64,000 bases of DNA from positions 1,058,186 to 1,122,185 of the forward strand of contig NZ_DASYHI010000020.1 of the NCBI RefSeq assembly GCF_035998675.1. The letters run 5' to 3'. The position numbers and the translations under genes were made by a program. This DNA is from Telluribacter sp035998675 (GTDB lineage: Bacteria; Bacteroidota; Bacteroidia; Cytophagales; Spirosomataceae). Below the pieces are notes generated by a model. It did no database searches, had not been told where the DNA came from, and worked only from the letters and a program-made list of their open reading frames with translations. Within the stretch, counting starts at the first letter, position 1. Each line of letters begins with the position of its first letter. Positions 54,801-62,283 of this stretch are shown here, one piece after another.

Positions 54801-55232
54801 CCGGGGTTCGGTGGCGGGCAGGGCGCGTACGTACCCCAGCGCCTGCTGACGCGCCGCCTGCATCATTTGCTCCCATTTGACGGTGCCCCGTACGGCGTGG
54901 CCTTTGCGGCGTTTTTCGGGGTCAAGCCCCAGTTCGGCCCGGTCAGCCGCCTTTTGCTGGTCGGGGGTATCGCCCGTGGACCGTCCCTGCTTGGTTTCCA
55001 ATATAAAGCAGCCCCGTTTGTAAAGGTCTATACGTCCGATACTCTTCCTGGACCCATTTACAAACTCTACCGCCCGCTCCAGTACGTAGGCATCATTAGC
55101 GGGGTTGTCGGTAGTGGGGTCCGGGTGGGGTACCCCTATCAGGTCACAAAGATCCTGTAAAAAAAGGCCATAGTTGGCGCGTTCGGCGCCGCCGGCGGTT
55201 TTCCAGCGGTTTTCAAAGTCAGTAAAATTCAC
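51855..55232 (-). CDS. MmeI-like fused restriction endonuclease and DNA adenine methyltransferase (type IIG/IIL)
   Basis: The 1125-residue protein carries all restriction-modification functions in one chain. The N-terminal nuclease motif is D69-X9-E79-T-K81 ('GRIDLYKRGCFILETKQG'), the same spacing as in MmeI. A helical connector follows (~200-400). The gamma-class N6-adenine methyltransferase has motif I 'ILDPACGSGNFLYVTLEHL' (~418) and motif IV 'IIGNPPFVG' (~547). The section at ~600-890 would hold the target-recognition domain; its DNA (about 52560-53640) is visibly more AT-rich than both flanks. A Pro/Ala/Thr-rich linker and a ~75-residue winged-helix-like end ('LSIEQVAKRFQRTKADKVHP') are extra relative to MmeI. 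No partner subunit is needed. Recognition site is unknown. Confidence 0.88.
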   Translation of the reverse strand: MNFTDFENRWKTAGGAERANYGLFLQDLCDLIGVPHPDPTTDNPANDAYVLERAVEFVNGSRKSIGRIDLYKRGCFILETKQGRSTGDTPDQQKAADRAELGLDPEKRRKGHAVRGTVKWEQMMQAARQQALGYVRALPATEPRPVFVLVADVGYCIDLYTNFTGVGDTYVPFPDQTRYRLSLNSLAGEETRNLLRQIFTDPRELDPSRRSARVTRELAGYLANLSAQLERAGHAPDLVAQFLMRCLFTMFAEDVGLIPEKSFLGLLQKYAGDDLREYLPDALQSLWHTMDAGGFSPDLKARLRRFNGKLFHDATALPLTADQIELLLEAAKADWTTVEPAIFGTLLERALDPRERHKLGAHYTPRRYVERLVLPTVLEPLRQEWAAAQAAAARLLDEDKPKKARDELVRFLNRLTSIRILDPACGSGNFLYVTLEHLKRLEGEVLAAINSYGQTAVLDLGGGTTVSPRQLLGLELNPRAAAIADVVLKIGYLQWHLRTNGASELREPLLDEYENIRQQDAVLTYDEGFLNAKPTEWPKADFIIGNPPFVGDKAMRGALGDAYVEALRKTYKNVVPESADLVMYWWEKAAEIVRQGKAETFGFITTNSITQTFNRRLIQRHLEAEPPLSLTFAIPDHPWVDSAQGAAVRIAMSVARAGTHTGTLATVTHEVATNDDDAYEVELAERGGTINTDFTVGADVAGTYALKANMGITSNGMMLAGSGFIVTLEEARKLGLGTNPKIDARIRPYRNGKDLTSRPRGVFLIDLFGLNETQVITGFPELYQHVYTYVKPERDQNNRKKLKEIWWEFGETRKGLRSAIQCLSRYIATPETAKHRLFQFLDTDITPDHMLVAIALDDAQYLGILSSSFHVVWALATGGDLGGNTPRYNSSRCFQTFPFPDATPEQQERIRQLAEQLDLHRKRQHAQYPTLTLTDLYNVVEKLKTGEPLTAKEQTTHQQGLASVVLSLHQQLDAAVAEAYGWPTDLPEAEVLNRLVRLNHERAREELAGHIRYLRPDYQAPKVPGQPQLGLELATATTKPAGATGAAAPGATTPAGITGPMEWPKELAQQMQAIRDVVQQAGQPLSIEQVAKRFQRTKADKVHPLLDTLAALSLLRQTEEGAYVG

Positions 55233-55420
55233 AGGTAGAGTCTACTTAATGGCAGTGAACAGGGAATTTTTAAATCTAACCAAAATCTATTGAATTTTCA
55301 GGTGCGATTCATCCTATTGTCCATTTTGATAGAAAATAGGTACTGGGTATGCCCGCCGATGGAGGCGCGGGCGGGTTTTGGTTTTATCAGAAAGCCCTGC
55401 TAATGATGGGTAGTTATCCG

Positions 55421-55428
55421 TATATTTG
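55421..55428 (+). promoter_or_regulatory. Candidate TAnnTTTG -7 box upstream of the UPF0175/DUF3368 operon
   Basis: TATATTTG matches the Bacteroidota -7 consensus on the plus strand, 98 bp before the antitoxin start. No TTTG at the expected -33 spacing was found, so it is a half-supported promoter. The rest of 55233-55526 shows only a weak GC-rich hairpin (CCCGCC/GGCGGG, 55352-55375). Confidence 0.4.
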
Positions 55429-55526
55429 GAAGTATAAACGCTGCTACTGTTGTTTTCAAGGATCGAATGCCTGATGAAAAAACTACCAGTGCCTGTACGA
55501 CGTATTCATATAGAAAAAAGTAGACT

Positions 55527-55787
55527 ATGACTTTACAGACAATAAACATCGACCTGCCTTCCGATATTCTTTTGACTTTAAATGAATCGGAAAATGAGCT
55601 TAAGAAACGGATAAAAGTTTCCTTAGCTACTCAACTTTACGTCCAACAAAAAGTTACTATCGGAAAAGCTGCACAGATCGCCGAAATGTCACGGTTTCAG
55701 TTTGAGTCCTTTCTTTCAGAGAGCAAAATCCCAATTTCTACTTTGGATTTGGAAGACATCCTGGGGGACATTGAAAAGCTAAAATAA
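55527..55787 (+). CDS. UPF0175 family antitoxin
   Basis: This 86-residue protein starts 'TINIDLPSDILLTLNESENE' and contains 'LATQLYVQQKVTIGKAAQIA' and 'MSRFQFESFLSESKIPI'. The last two segments form the helix-turn-helix-like part typical of UPF0175. These proteins are encoded upstream of DUF3368 PIN proteins and act as DNA-binding antitoxins. The stop is directly followed by the start of the toxin gene, with no gap. Confidence 0.9.
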   Translation: MTLQTINIDLPSDILLTLNESENELKKRIKVSLATQLYVQQKVTIGKAAQIAEMSRFQFESFLSESKIPISTLDLEDILGDIEKLK

Positions 55788-56288
55788 ATGAAAAACGGAT
55801 TAGTCATTGCAGATTCGGGACCAATATTCTCATTAGCTATCATCGACAAATTAGAGATTCTGGATGCCTTGTTTGATACCATCTTTATTCCCAATGCCGT
55901 TTGGGAAGAACTGACAAAAGATAAGACTACGGACCATTATCAGAGAATTGCGGTTTATTTTGAGGGCAAGGTTAAGTTGATATCATCATTCAATGAGCTT
56001 ACGTTTGTAATGGATTATGGTGAATCAGAATCAGTGATTTTATATAAAGAGCTGAATGCTGATTTCTTGTTAATTGATGATAAAAAAGCAAGAGCCATTG
56101 CTGAAAATTTCAATATACAATGTATAGGAACCATAGGAATTCTCTCCACTGCAAGAGAAAAGGGAATGATTGCGGAATTGAAACCACTATTCAAGTCTTT
56201 CATAAAAAGCAACAGATTTTACTCCCTGAAATTGTTGAATGCTATTTTGAAGAAGCATAATGAAGAAGAAATAGAAAACGAGGTATAA
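55788..56288 (+). CDS. DUF3368 PIN-like toxin
   Basis: This 166-residue protein has the DUF3368 pattern: 'LVIADSGPIFSLAIIDKLEI' (first Asp), 'FIPNAVWEELTKD', 'MDYGESESVILYKELNADFL' (middle Glu/Ser) and 'LIDDKKARAIAENFNIQCIG' (third acidic pair). The fold is a PIN ribonuclease. It abuts the UPF0175 antitoxin and would be inactive in complex. It lies beside the restriction-modification gene, on the opposite strand. The C-terminal ~40 residues (KSFIKSNRFYSLKLLNAILK) form a helical extension common in the family. Confidence 0.9.
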   Translation: MKNGLVIADSGPIFSLAIIDKLEILDALFDTIFIPNAVWEELTKDKTTDHYQRIAVYFEGKVKLISSFNELTFVMDYGESESVILYKELNADFLLIDDKKARAIAENFNIQCIGTIGILSTAREKGMIAELKPLFKSFIKSNRFYSLKLLNAILKKHNEEEIENEV

Positions 56289-56374
56289 CACGGTGTATCG
56301 ACCATTTCCGAGCCCTTTGGGGGCAGAAGGTACTTTTTGTCGTCAATAGATCAAAAGTGGAAAATTAATACAAT

Positions 56375-57784
56375 ATGAATAGAAGAAACTTTGTAAAACT
56401 GGGCGCTCTGGGAGCAGCCGCTGGGGTAACGGTGGTTCCGTCCAGAGTGATCGGAAAATCGCTGGGCCACGTGGCTCCCAGCGATAAAGTAAATCTGGCG
56501 TGTATCGGAATCGGGAACAGAGGAGCCGAAATTACCAAAGCACTGCACGCCACGGGGCTGGCCAACATCGTGGCTTTCTGTGATGTGGACATGGGCGCGC
56601 CGCAAACCCTTGATGTACTGAAGATGTTGCCGGATGTACCCCGTTTTCAGGACTTCCGCGTGATGTTCGATAAAATGGGTAGCCAGATTGATGCCGTAAG
56701 TGTAGGGGTGCCTGACTTTGCCCACTTCCCCATTACCATGCTGGCCATGTCGCTGGGTAAACACGTGTACGTGGAAAAACCCATGGCCCGGACTTTCCAG
56801 GAGGTGGAGCTGATGATGAAGGGTGCCGAAAAATACAAGGTAGCCACGCAGATGGGAAATCAGGGGCATTCGGAGGCCAACTATTTTCAGTTCAAAGCCT
56901 GGAAGGATGCCGGCATTATTAAGGATGTAACAGCCATTACCGCCCACATGAACAGCCGCCGCCGCTGGCACGACTGGGACCCAAAAATGACGAGTTTTCC
57001 CAAAGGCGAACCCATACCAAAGTCACTGGATTGGGATACCTGGCTGATGACCGCTCAGAACCACGACTACCAGAAAGACTTTGTGAACGGACAGTGGCGC
57101 TGCTGGTACGACTTCGGGATGGGGACACTGGGCGACTGGGGCGCGCATATCATCGATACCGCCCATGAGTTTCTGGACCTGGGCTTACCCAACGAAATAA
57201 CCCCCGTAATGCTGGACGGGCATAATCCGTTTTTCTTCCCGATGTCCACTACGCTCTCCTTTAAATTTCCGAAACGGGGTAGTATGCCACCGGTGGAGAT
57301 TACCTGGAAGGATGGCCTGAACAATATTCCGGCCGTGCCTAAGGGTTACGGCGTTTCCGAACTGGACCCCAACATTCCCCCGCCCAGCAACGGACAAATG
57401 CAACCGGCCAAATTGAACCCGGGCAAGATCATTTATAGCAAAGACCTGACCTTTAAGGGAGGTTCGCACGGAAGTACTTTATCCATTATTCCGGAGGACA
57501 AAGCCAAAGATATGGCCTCGAAGCTACCCGTGGTGCCAGCGAGCCCCTCCAACCACTTCGCCAATTTCCTTAAAGCCTGCAAAGGCGAGGAAAAGGCCCG
57601 GTCGTCGTTTGCCATAGCCGGGCCGCTGAGCCAGGTATTCGCCCTGGGCGTACTGGCCCAGCGACTCAATACCCGGCTCGAGTTTGACCGGAAAACCAAG
57701 CGGATCACCAACCATCCCCTGGCCAATTTCCTGCTCGCAGGAGCCGCCCCGCGGAAAGGCTGGGAGCAGTACTATTTGCTATAA
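56375..57784 (+). CDS. TAT-exported Gfo/Idh/MocA family oxidoreductase
   Basis: This 469-residue protein has a twin-arginine leader (NRRNFVKLGALGAAAGVTVV). A Rossmann domain follows, with the nucleotide loop 'LACIGIGNRGAEITKAL' and the catalytic 'GKHVYVEKPMARTFQE' (E-K-P). A C-terminal alpha/beta domain holds 'GMGTLGDWGAHIIDTAHEFL', where His and Asp line the active site. The family uses tightly bound NAD(P) to oxidise or rearrange sugars; TAT export means it folds with cofactor in the cytoplasm. It is followed by a terminator and a TIM-barrel isomerase, suggesting a joint pathway for an oxidised sugar. Confidence 0.92.
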   Translation: MNRRNFVKLGALGAAAGVTVVPSRVIGKSLGHVAPSDKVNLACIGIGNRGAEITKALHATGLANIVAFCDVDMGAPQTLDVLKMLPDVPRFQDFRVMFDKMGSQIDAVSVGVPDFAHFPITMLAMSLGKHVYVEKPMARTFQEVELMMKGAEKYKVATQMGNQGHSEANYFQFKAWKDAGIIKDVTAITAHMNSRRRWHDWDPKMTSFPKGEPIPKSLDWDTWLMTAQNHDYQKDFVNGQWRCWYDFGMGTLGDWGAHIIDTAHEFLDLGLPNEITPVMLDGHNPFFFPMSTTLSFKFPKRGSMPPVEITWKDGLNNIPAVPKGYGVSELDPNIPPPSNGQMQPAKLNPGKIIYSKDLTFKGGSHGSTLSIIPEDKAKDMASKLPVVPASPSNHFANFLKACKGEEKARSSFAIAGPLSQVFALGVLAQRLNTRLEFDRKTKRITNHPLANFLLAGAAPRKGWEQYYLL

Positions 57785-57803
57785 CGGCATGGGGTAAAAG
57801 CAT

Positions 57804-57854
57804 AAAAAGTCACCCCGGATCTGGTACGAAAGTAGTAGCTGGGGTGACTTTTTT
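57804..57854 (+). terminator. Intrinsic terminator after Gfo/Idh gene
   Basis: AAAAAGTCACCCC (57804-57816) pairs with GGGGTGACTTTTTT (57841-57854). The A/T ends make it effective in either direction. The rest of 57855-58092 shows no gene. Confidence 0.85.
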
Positions 57855-58092
57855 ATTTGATTGATTTCCCCCAGTACCGGGTATGCACAGACGAATAATC
57901 ACTAGGCCGTTCCTGCCATTCGTAGACAATTCATTGTTCAGGCGTACCTTAGCAATCAACTCTATTCGACAAGAGTTTTTATGTCCTGCTTCCTATGACG
58001 TAAGCAGGTAAACCGGTCAGGAGATCCGCCCCACAATCTGCTTTTATTGCTACACCGGCTGAGTGCCGATTACTATTAACTATTTAAAAAGT

Positions 58093-58995
58093 ATGAAAAA
58101 AATACTCATAGTAGCCATTACCATTGGCCTGATGACCGTATCCTCAGCCTTTGCCCAGAAAGGTAAAGCCCTTTTTCCCGACAAAGCCGGTGATCCTAAG
58201 CTGGGTATGGTATCCTACACCTACCGGCACAGTTTTCAGAAAGATGTAGCCGCTACCCTGGACACCATCAAAGCCCTGGGAATAACCAACATGGAGTTCT
58301 CGAACCTGTTTGGCCGGACAGCCAAGGACATCCGGGCCATGCTGGACGAGCGCGGGATGCGCTGTACTTCCTTTGGCGTAGGTTACCCGGATCTGGAAAA
58401 TAAAATAGACCAGGTAGCCGCCAACGCCAAGACCCTGGGTGCGGAGTTTGTGCGGGTAGCCTGGATTCCCCACAAAGGCGATTTTACGCTGGATATGGCG
58501 AAGAAAACGGTCGAGGATTTTAATCGCTTCGGCAAAACCCTCAAAGACGAGCACGGCCTCACCTTCTGCTACCACAACCACGGCTTCGAGTTTCAGCCCG
58601 TACCGACCGAGGTAGCTTCTGAAGTAAAGGGTAAGGACGTGACGCTGTTTGACTACATCGTACAAAAAACGGACCCCAATAACGTAAGCTTTGAGATGGA
58701 TATTCTATGGACCTTCTTTCCCGGTAAGAACCCGGCCGAAATCCTGAAACGCTATCCCAATCGCTTCAAGCTCATGCACGTGAAAGACCTGAAGAAAGGG
58801 GTGCAGGGTAACATGTCCGGCGGTACTCCGGTCGAAAACGACGTAGCCCTCGGTACCGGTCAGCTGGACCTGCCCACGATCATGAAAGCGGCCGACAAGA
58901 GTAGCATCAAGTACTACTACATCGAAGACGAAAGTCCGAACATTTCCCGTCAGGTACCCATCAGCATTGCATTCCTGCGGAATTTGAGAATGTAG
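58093..58995 (+). CDS. Secreted sugar phosphate isomerase/epimerase-like TIM-barrel protein
   Basis: The start at 58093 gives a signal peptide (KKILIVAITIGLMTVSSAFAQ) and 300 residues. The xylose-isomerase-like AP-endonuclease-2 fold is shown by 'GMVSYTYRHSF', 'TFCYHNHGFEFQPV' (metal His), 'FEMDILWTFFPG' (metal Asp), 'FKLMHVKDLKKG' (metal His/Asp) and 'KYYYIEDES' (catalytic Glu). Members isomerise or epimerise sugars or keto-sugars. In Bacteroidota they often sit next to Gfo/Idh oxidoreductases, as here on both sides. Export is inferred from the leader. Confidence 0.9.
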   Translation: MKKILIVAITIGLMTVSSAFAQKGKALFPDKAGDPKLGMVSYTYRHSFQKDVAATLDTIKALGITNMEFSNLFGRTAKDIRAMLDERGMRCTSFGVGYPDLENKIDQVAANAKTLGAEFVRVAWIPHKGDFTLDMAKKTVEDFNRFGKTLKDEHGLTFCYHNHGFEFQPVPTEVASEVKGKDVTLFDYIVQKTDPNNVSFEMDILWTFFPGKNPAEILKRYPNRFKLMHVKDLKKGVQGNMSGGTPVENDVALGTGQLDLPTIMKAADKSSIKYYYIEDESPNISRQVPISIAFLRNLRM

Positions 58996-59043
58996 TTAGT
59001 GTAGTGAAGAGTGAAAAGTTAATAATGAAAACAATTGATCCGT

Positions 59044-59076
59044 AGAGACGCAAAATATTGCGTCTCTCTTTTTTTT
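59044..59076 (+). terminator. Intrinsic terminator of the GAGACGCAA repeat type
   Basis: AGAGACGCAA / TTGCGTCTCT form a perfect 10-bp stem with a 4-nt loop, then CTTTTTTTT. The GAGACGCAA...TTGCGTCTC core resembles interspersed palindromes seen in many Cytophagales and cyanobacterial genomes, so it may be a repeat used as a terminator. Confidence 0.85.
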
Positions 59077-59111
59077 GGTTAGCTTACAGCCTAAAGCATA
59101 CAGCCTACAGC

Positions 59112-59795
59112 ATGAAAATCAGAGCCATTATTACGGGAGCGACCGGCATGGTTGGTAAGGGAGTACTGCTGGAGTGCCTGGACGACCCGCGGGTGGAGTC
59201 GGTACTGCTGGTAAATCGGCAATTGCTAGAGATGACACACCCAAAATTGCGGGAGGTATTGGTGAAGGATTTCTTTGAGCTATCAGCCATTGAAGCAGAC
59301 TTAACCGGCTACAACGCCTGCTACTTTTGTCTGGGGGTATCGTCGGCCGGTATGTCCGAGGCGGCCTACAGCCGCACTACCCACGACCTTACGCTGCACT
59401 TTGCCACTACGCTACTGACCCATTCTCCTGACCTCACTTTCTGCTACGTTTCGGGAGCGGGTACCGACAGCAGTACTCAGGGGAGTTCCATGTGGGCACG
59501 CGTCAAAGGTCACACCGAAAATAGGCTGCTCGCCCTACCCTTTCGGGCGGTGTATATGTTCCGGCCCGCTTTTATCCAGCCCCAGCGGGGTATCCGCTCT
59601 AAAACCCGGCTTTACAATCTTCTGTACATGGTGCTGGCGCCGCTCCAACCGCTCATCAGCAAGTACCCCAGGTATTATACCACCACCAGCCGCATGGGCC
59701 AGGCTATGATTAACGTTGCCCTGAACGGCTACTCCAAAAAGGTACTTGAAAGCGAGGATATTAACAAAACCTCCGGGGAGGTAAGTAATAATTAA
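59112..59795 (+). CDS. NAD(P)-binding Rossmann-fold protein, epimerase/HTATIP2-like
   Basis: The start at 59112 (MKIRAIITGATGMVGKG) gives 227 residues; the longer frame from 59058 includes terminator sequence. The nucleotide loop G-A-T-G-M-V-G is at ~9-15. 'YNACYFCLGVSSAGMSEAAY' and 'FCYVSGAGTDSSTQGSSMWA' follow, and 'RAVYMFRPAFIQPQRGIRSK' ends the core, which is the layout of small atypical SDRs related to HTATIP2. No membrane segment or signal. Function is unknown, and no operon partner is evident. A short repeat (ACAGCCTAAAGCAT/ACAGCCTACAGCAT) lies just before the ATG. Confidence 0.83.
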   Translation: MKIRAIITGATGMVGKGVLLECLDDPRVESVLLVNRQLLEMTHPKLREVLVKDFFELSAIEADLTGYNACYFCLGVSSAGMSEAAYSRTTHDLTLHFATTLLTHSPDLTFCYVSGAGTDSSTQGSSMWARVKGHTENRLLALPFRAVYMFRPAFIQPQRGIRSKTRLYNLLYMVLAPLQPLISKYPRYYTTTSRMGQAMINVALNGYSKKVLESEDINKTSGEVSNN

Positions 59796-59947
59796 AGAGG
59801 TATAATCAGTAGTGTACGAAGGAATTATTTTTGGTGCAAAAGCGGCCCCAGAGGCAGACAAACCTTAGTAGCAGATTAGTAATCACAGGCAATTTGAGCC
59901 ACGTAGACGGTCGGCCGTTGCCGGGTGACACCTATTTATTACATGTT

Positions 59948-60017
59948 CCGCTCCTACGGAGCTAAAATCTTCATTTTCAAATCATTTCTACTAAAGTACC
60001 GCCCCTACGGGGCTAAA
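59948..60017. repeat. Pair of REP-like palindromes (GCTCCTACGGAGC and GCCCCTACGGGGC)
   Basis: Two copies of a ~20-bp unit, CCGCyCCTACGGrGCTAAA, occur at 59948-59966 and 59999-60017. Each has a 5-bp stem and a TAC loop; the changed bases in the stem are compensated (T-A to C-G), so pairing is preserved. They lie in the 265-bp gap between the Rossmann gene and the convergent universal stress gene, where no ORF is visible. Confidence 0.75.
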
Positions 60018-60060
60018 CTTAAATTCCTTCATACACTACTAATTCTTAATTCTTAATTAA

Positions 60061-60492
60061 TCAAAGCGGTACCGTCAGAATGGGAATACGGCCTTTTTTG
60101 ACCAGTTCCAGGGCGGTGTTTTCGGAGAAGGCATTGTACAGAAAACCGTGGTCGTGGGTACCTATGACCACCAAATCTATCTCCAGCTTCTGAGCCTCCG
60201 CCAGGATCATCTTTACGGTGGGGCCCTGAATCAGCAGTGCCTCGGCTTCGATGCCCCGGTCCCGCAAATTGCGGCAATACTCGCCCAGGTACCTATGCTC
60301 ATCGCGCAGGTCCTCCGCCCGGATGTCGCGAATGTACTGCGGCCCTACTCCATAACCCACAAAGTCGGGTTCGGCGGCGGTGACGTGTACAATCCAGACT
60401 CTAGCCCGAAGCTTTTCGGCCAGTTCGGCCGCCATCCGGACCAATTCCCGGCTTTCGGTATCGATATCAACGGCAACCAGTATGTTTTTCAT
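60061..60492 (-). CDS. Universal stress protein (UspA family)
   Basis: This 143-residue single-domain Usp has 'NILVAVDIDTESRELVRMAA' (beta1 with the Asp) and 'ARVWIVHVTAAEPD' at the start and 'IDLVVIGTHDHG...RIPILTVPL' at the end. The usual ATP loop G-x2-G-x9-G-S is altered: after 'GTHDHG' the final G-S is replaced by 'SENT', and the first spacing is disturbed. ATP binding may therefore be lost. Universal stress proteins respond to starvation and oxidative stress, and the exact role is unknown. The gene is transcribed toward the REP-like repeats. Confidence 0.9.
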   Translation of the reverse strand: MKNILVAVDIDTESRELVRMAAELAEKLRARVWIVHVTAAEPDFVGYGVGPQYIRDIRAEDLRDEHRYLGEYCRNLRDRGIEAEALLIQGPTVKMILAEAQKLEIDLVVIGTHDHGFLYNAFSENTALELVKKGRIPILTVPL

Positions 60493-60743
60493 GTTATGGG
60501 TCAGTTATGGTTAAATTAGCTGTTTTTCAACCAGTATATTACTATCCGTTTACATCTTTCCCCATTAAGTACTTTATAAAATTTATTTGGCTAATTACTA
60601 GTACAAACTACCCTAATCTCAGTACTTATTCCTAAATTATACTTCAATAATCACATTTTGTTCCAATTGTTTGTACAGATAGTCCGGTGAGGCTTCCGGA
60701 TGCTCCCCGCCCACCCTATTTTTAAACCCCATTCCAATAACCT

Positions 60744-62192
60744 ATGGACCAGAAAACATCTACCGAGAGTAATACGACCCGCCGCAGCTTCCTGAAAAGC
60801 TCTTCCCTGGCGGCGACCAGTTTCTTTATTGTACCCCGGCATGTACTGGGGAAGGGCTTTGTAGCCCCTAGCGATAAACTCAACATTGCGGGTATTGGCG
60901 TGGGTGGTAAAGGCAAAAGCGACCTGGCAGCCTTTGCCAAAAGTCCCCATGTTAACATCGTAGCCCTCTGCGACGTGGACGACCGGAGAGCGGCCGACTC
61001 CCGCACTGCCTTTCCCAAGGCCCCCTACTACCGCGATTTCCGGGAGATGCTGGCCAAAGAAAAGAACAACATCGACGCCTGCTCCATCTCTACCCCCGAC
61101 AATACCCACGCCGTAGCGACCCTGGCCGCTATGCAGTTGGGCAAGCACGTTTATACTCAGAAACCGCTGACCCACGACATCTACGAAGCGCGTATGCTGG
61201 GACAGGCCGCCAAGAAGTACAAGGTAGTGACCCAAATGGGTAACCAGGGCGGCTCCGGCAACGGGGTGCGGCGCATGAAGGAAATCTATAATAGCGGCAT
61301 CATCGGGGATGTAAACAAGGTACTTTGCTGGACCAACCGTCCCGTATGGCCGCAGGCGGTACCTACCGATAAAACCTACGAAGTACCCAAGGAACTGGAC
61401 TTTGACCTGTGGCTCGGCCCCGCGCCGAAGGTACCTTACAACGAAGCCTACCTGCCCTGGAACTGGCGGGGCTGGTGGCCCTACGGTACCGGTGCCCTGG
61501 GCGATATGGCCTGCCATATCATGGACCCCGTGTTCCGGATTCTGCCCATCGACTACCCTAAATCCGTAGAGTGCAGCGTGGGAGGTACCTGGACCTTTAC
61601 TCTACGCGAGCAGGATCACAACCCCGACTGGACGCCTTTTACTACTTCCATCCACCTCGACTACCCCCGCCAGGACAACAAAGGAAACATCAAAGTGAGC
61701 TGGTATGATGGGGGTATTTTGCCCGAACTACCCGAAGAACTAAATCCGGGTGAGGCTTTTGGTAATCCGGATGGAGGGGTACTTTTTATTGGTTCCAAAG
61801 GAAAACTGATGGCCGACTGCTACGGGGCCAATCCGCGCCTGCTTCCGCTCAAAAACAACGAAGGACTCAATATACCCGAAACCATTGCCCGGGTTCCCGA
61901 CGAAAACCATTACCTGCAATGGGTCAATGCCTGCATAGCCGGCCACGGCAAAGGTGTTACCAGCTCACCGTTTGAGTACGCGGCTCCCTTTACCGAGAGC
62001 ATCCTGATCGGGAACCTGGCGTTGCGCAGCTGGATGTTGCGGGATAACCCAACCGCTAAGCGCCCCAGCGACCGGTACAATGGTCGTAAGAAACTGTACT
62101 ATGATGCCCCTAACATGCGGATCACGAACTTCGAACCAGCCAACCAGTACGTGAAGCGCGAGTACCGTCCCGGCTGGAACCTGGTCGTGTAG
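60744..62192 (+). CDS. TAT-exported Gfo/Idh/MocA family oxidoreductase
   Basis: This 482-residue protein has a twin-arginine leader (TTRRSFLKSSSLAATSFF) and a Rossmann domain with 'IAGIGVGGKGKSDLAAF', 'VALCDVDDRRAADS' and 'GKHVYTQKPLTHDIYEARML'. The usual E-K-P is Q-K-P here, a change common in exported members. The C-terminal domain includes 'GTGALGDMACHIMDPVFRIL' (active-site Asp/His). It is a distant paralog of the gene at 56375. Together with the TIM-barrel protein at 58093 it suggests an oxidation-isomerisation step on extracytoplasmic sugars. A strong terminator follows. Confidence 0.92.
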   Translation: MDQKTSTESNTTRRSFLKSSSLAATSFFIVPRHVLGKGFVAPSDKLNIAGIGVGGKGKSDLAAFAKSPHVNIVALCDVDDRRAADSRTAFPKAPYYRDFREMLAKEKNNIDACSISTPDNTHAVATLAAMQLGKHVYTQKPLTHDIYEARMLGQAAKKYKVVTQMGNQGGSGNGVRRMKEIYNSGIIGDVNKVLCWTNRPVWPQAVPTDKTYEVPKELDFDLWLGPAPKVPYNEAYLPWNWRGWWPYGTGALGDMACHIMDPVFRILPIDYPKSVECSVGGTWTFTLREQDHNPDWTPFTTSIHLDYPRQDNKGNIKVSWYDGGILPELPEELNPGEAFGNPDGGVLFIGSKGKLMADCYGANPRLLPLKNNEGLNIPETIARVPDENHYLQWVNACIAGHGKGVTSSPFEYAAPFTESILIGNLALRSWMLRDNPTAKRPSDRYNGRKKLYYDAPNMRITNFEPANQYVKREYRPGWNLVV

Positions 62193-62233
62193 GTACTGGT
62201 ACATATTGAGATTTCTAAGACCTTTAAAAAATA

Positions 62234-62261
62234 AGCGGGCTACCCAAAAGGGTAGCCCGCT
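62234..62261. terminator. 12-bp perfect hairpin between convergent genes
   Basis: AGCGGGCTACCC and GGGTAGCCCGCT pair perfectly around an AAAA loop. The position between the Gfo/Idh stop and the protease stop suggests a bidirectional terminator. Confidence 0.85.
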
Positions 62262-62283
62262 CTGCAAAAGGCTTATTGAAAAA

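Noticed and set aside
54531..55160. 209-codon plus-strand frame inside the restriction gene
   Set aside because: Opposite strand of the MmeI-like nuclease and helical region, and it has only shadow-type composition.
55352..55379. GC-rich hairpin with TTTT as a terminator
   Set aside because: The stem is only 6 bp with a 12-nt loop, and no gene ends on the plus strand upstream of it, so it is listed only as a weak structure.
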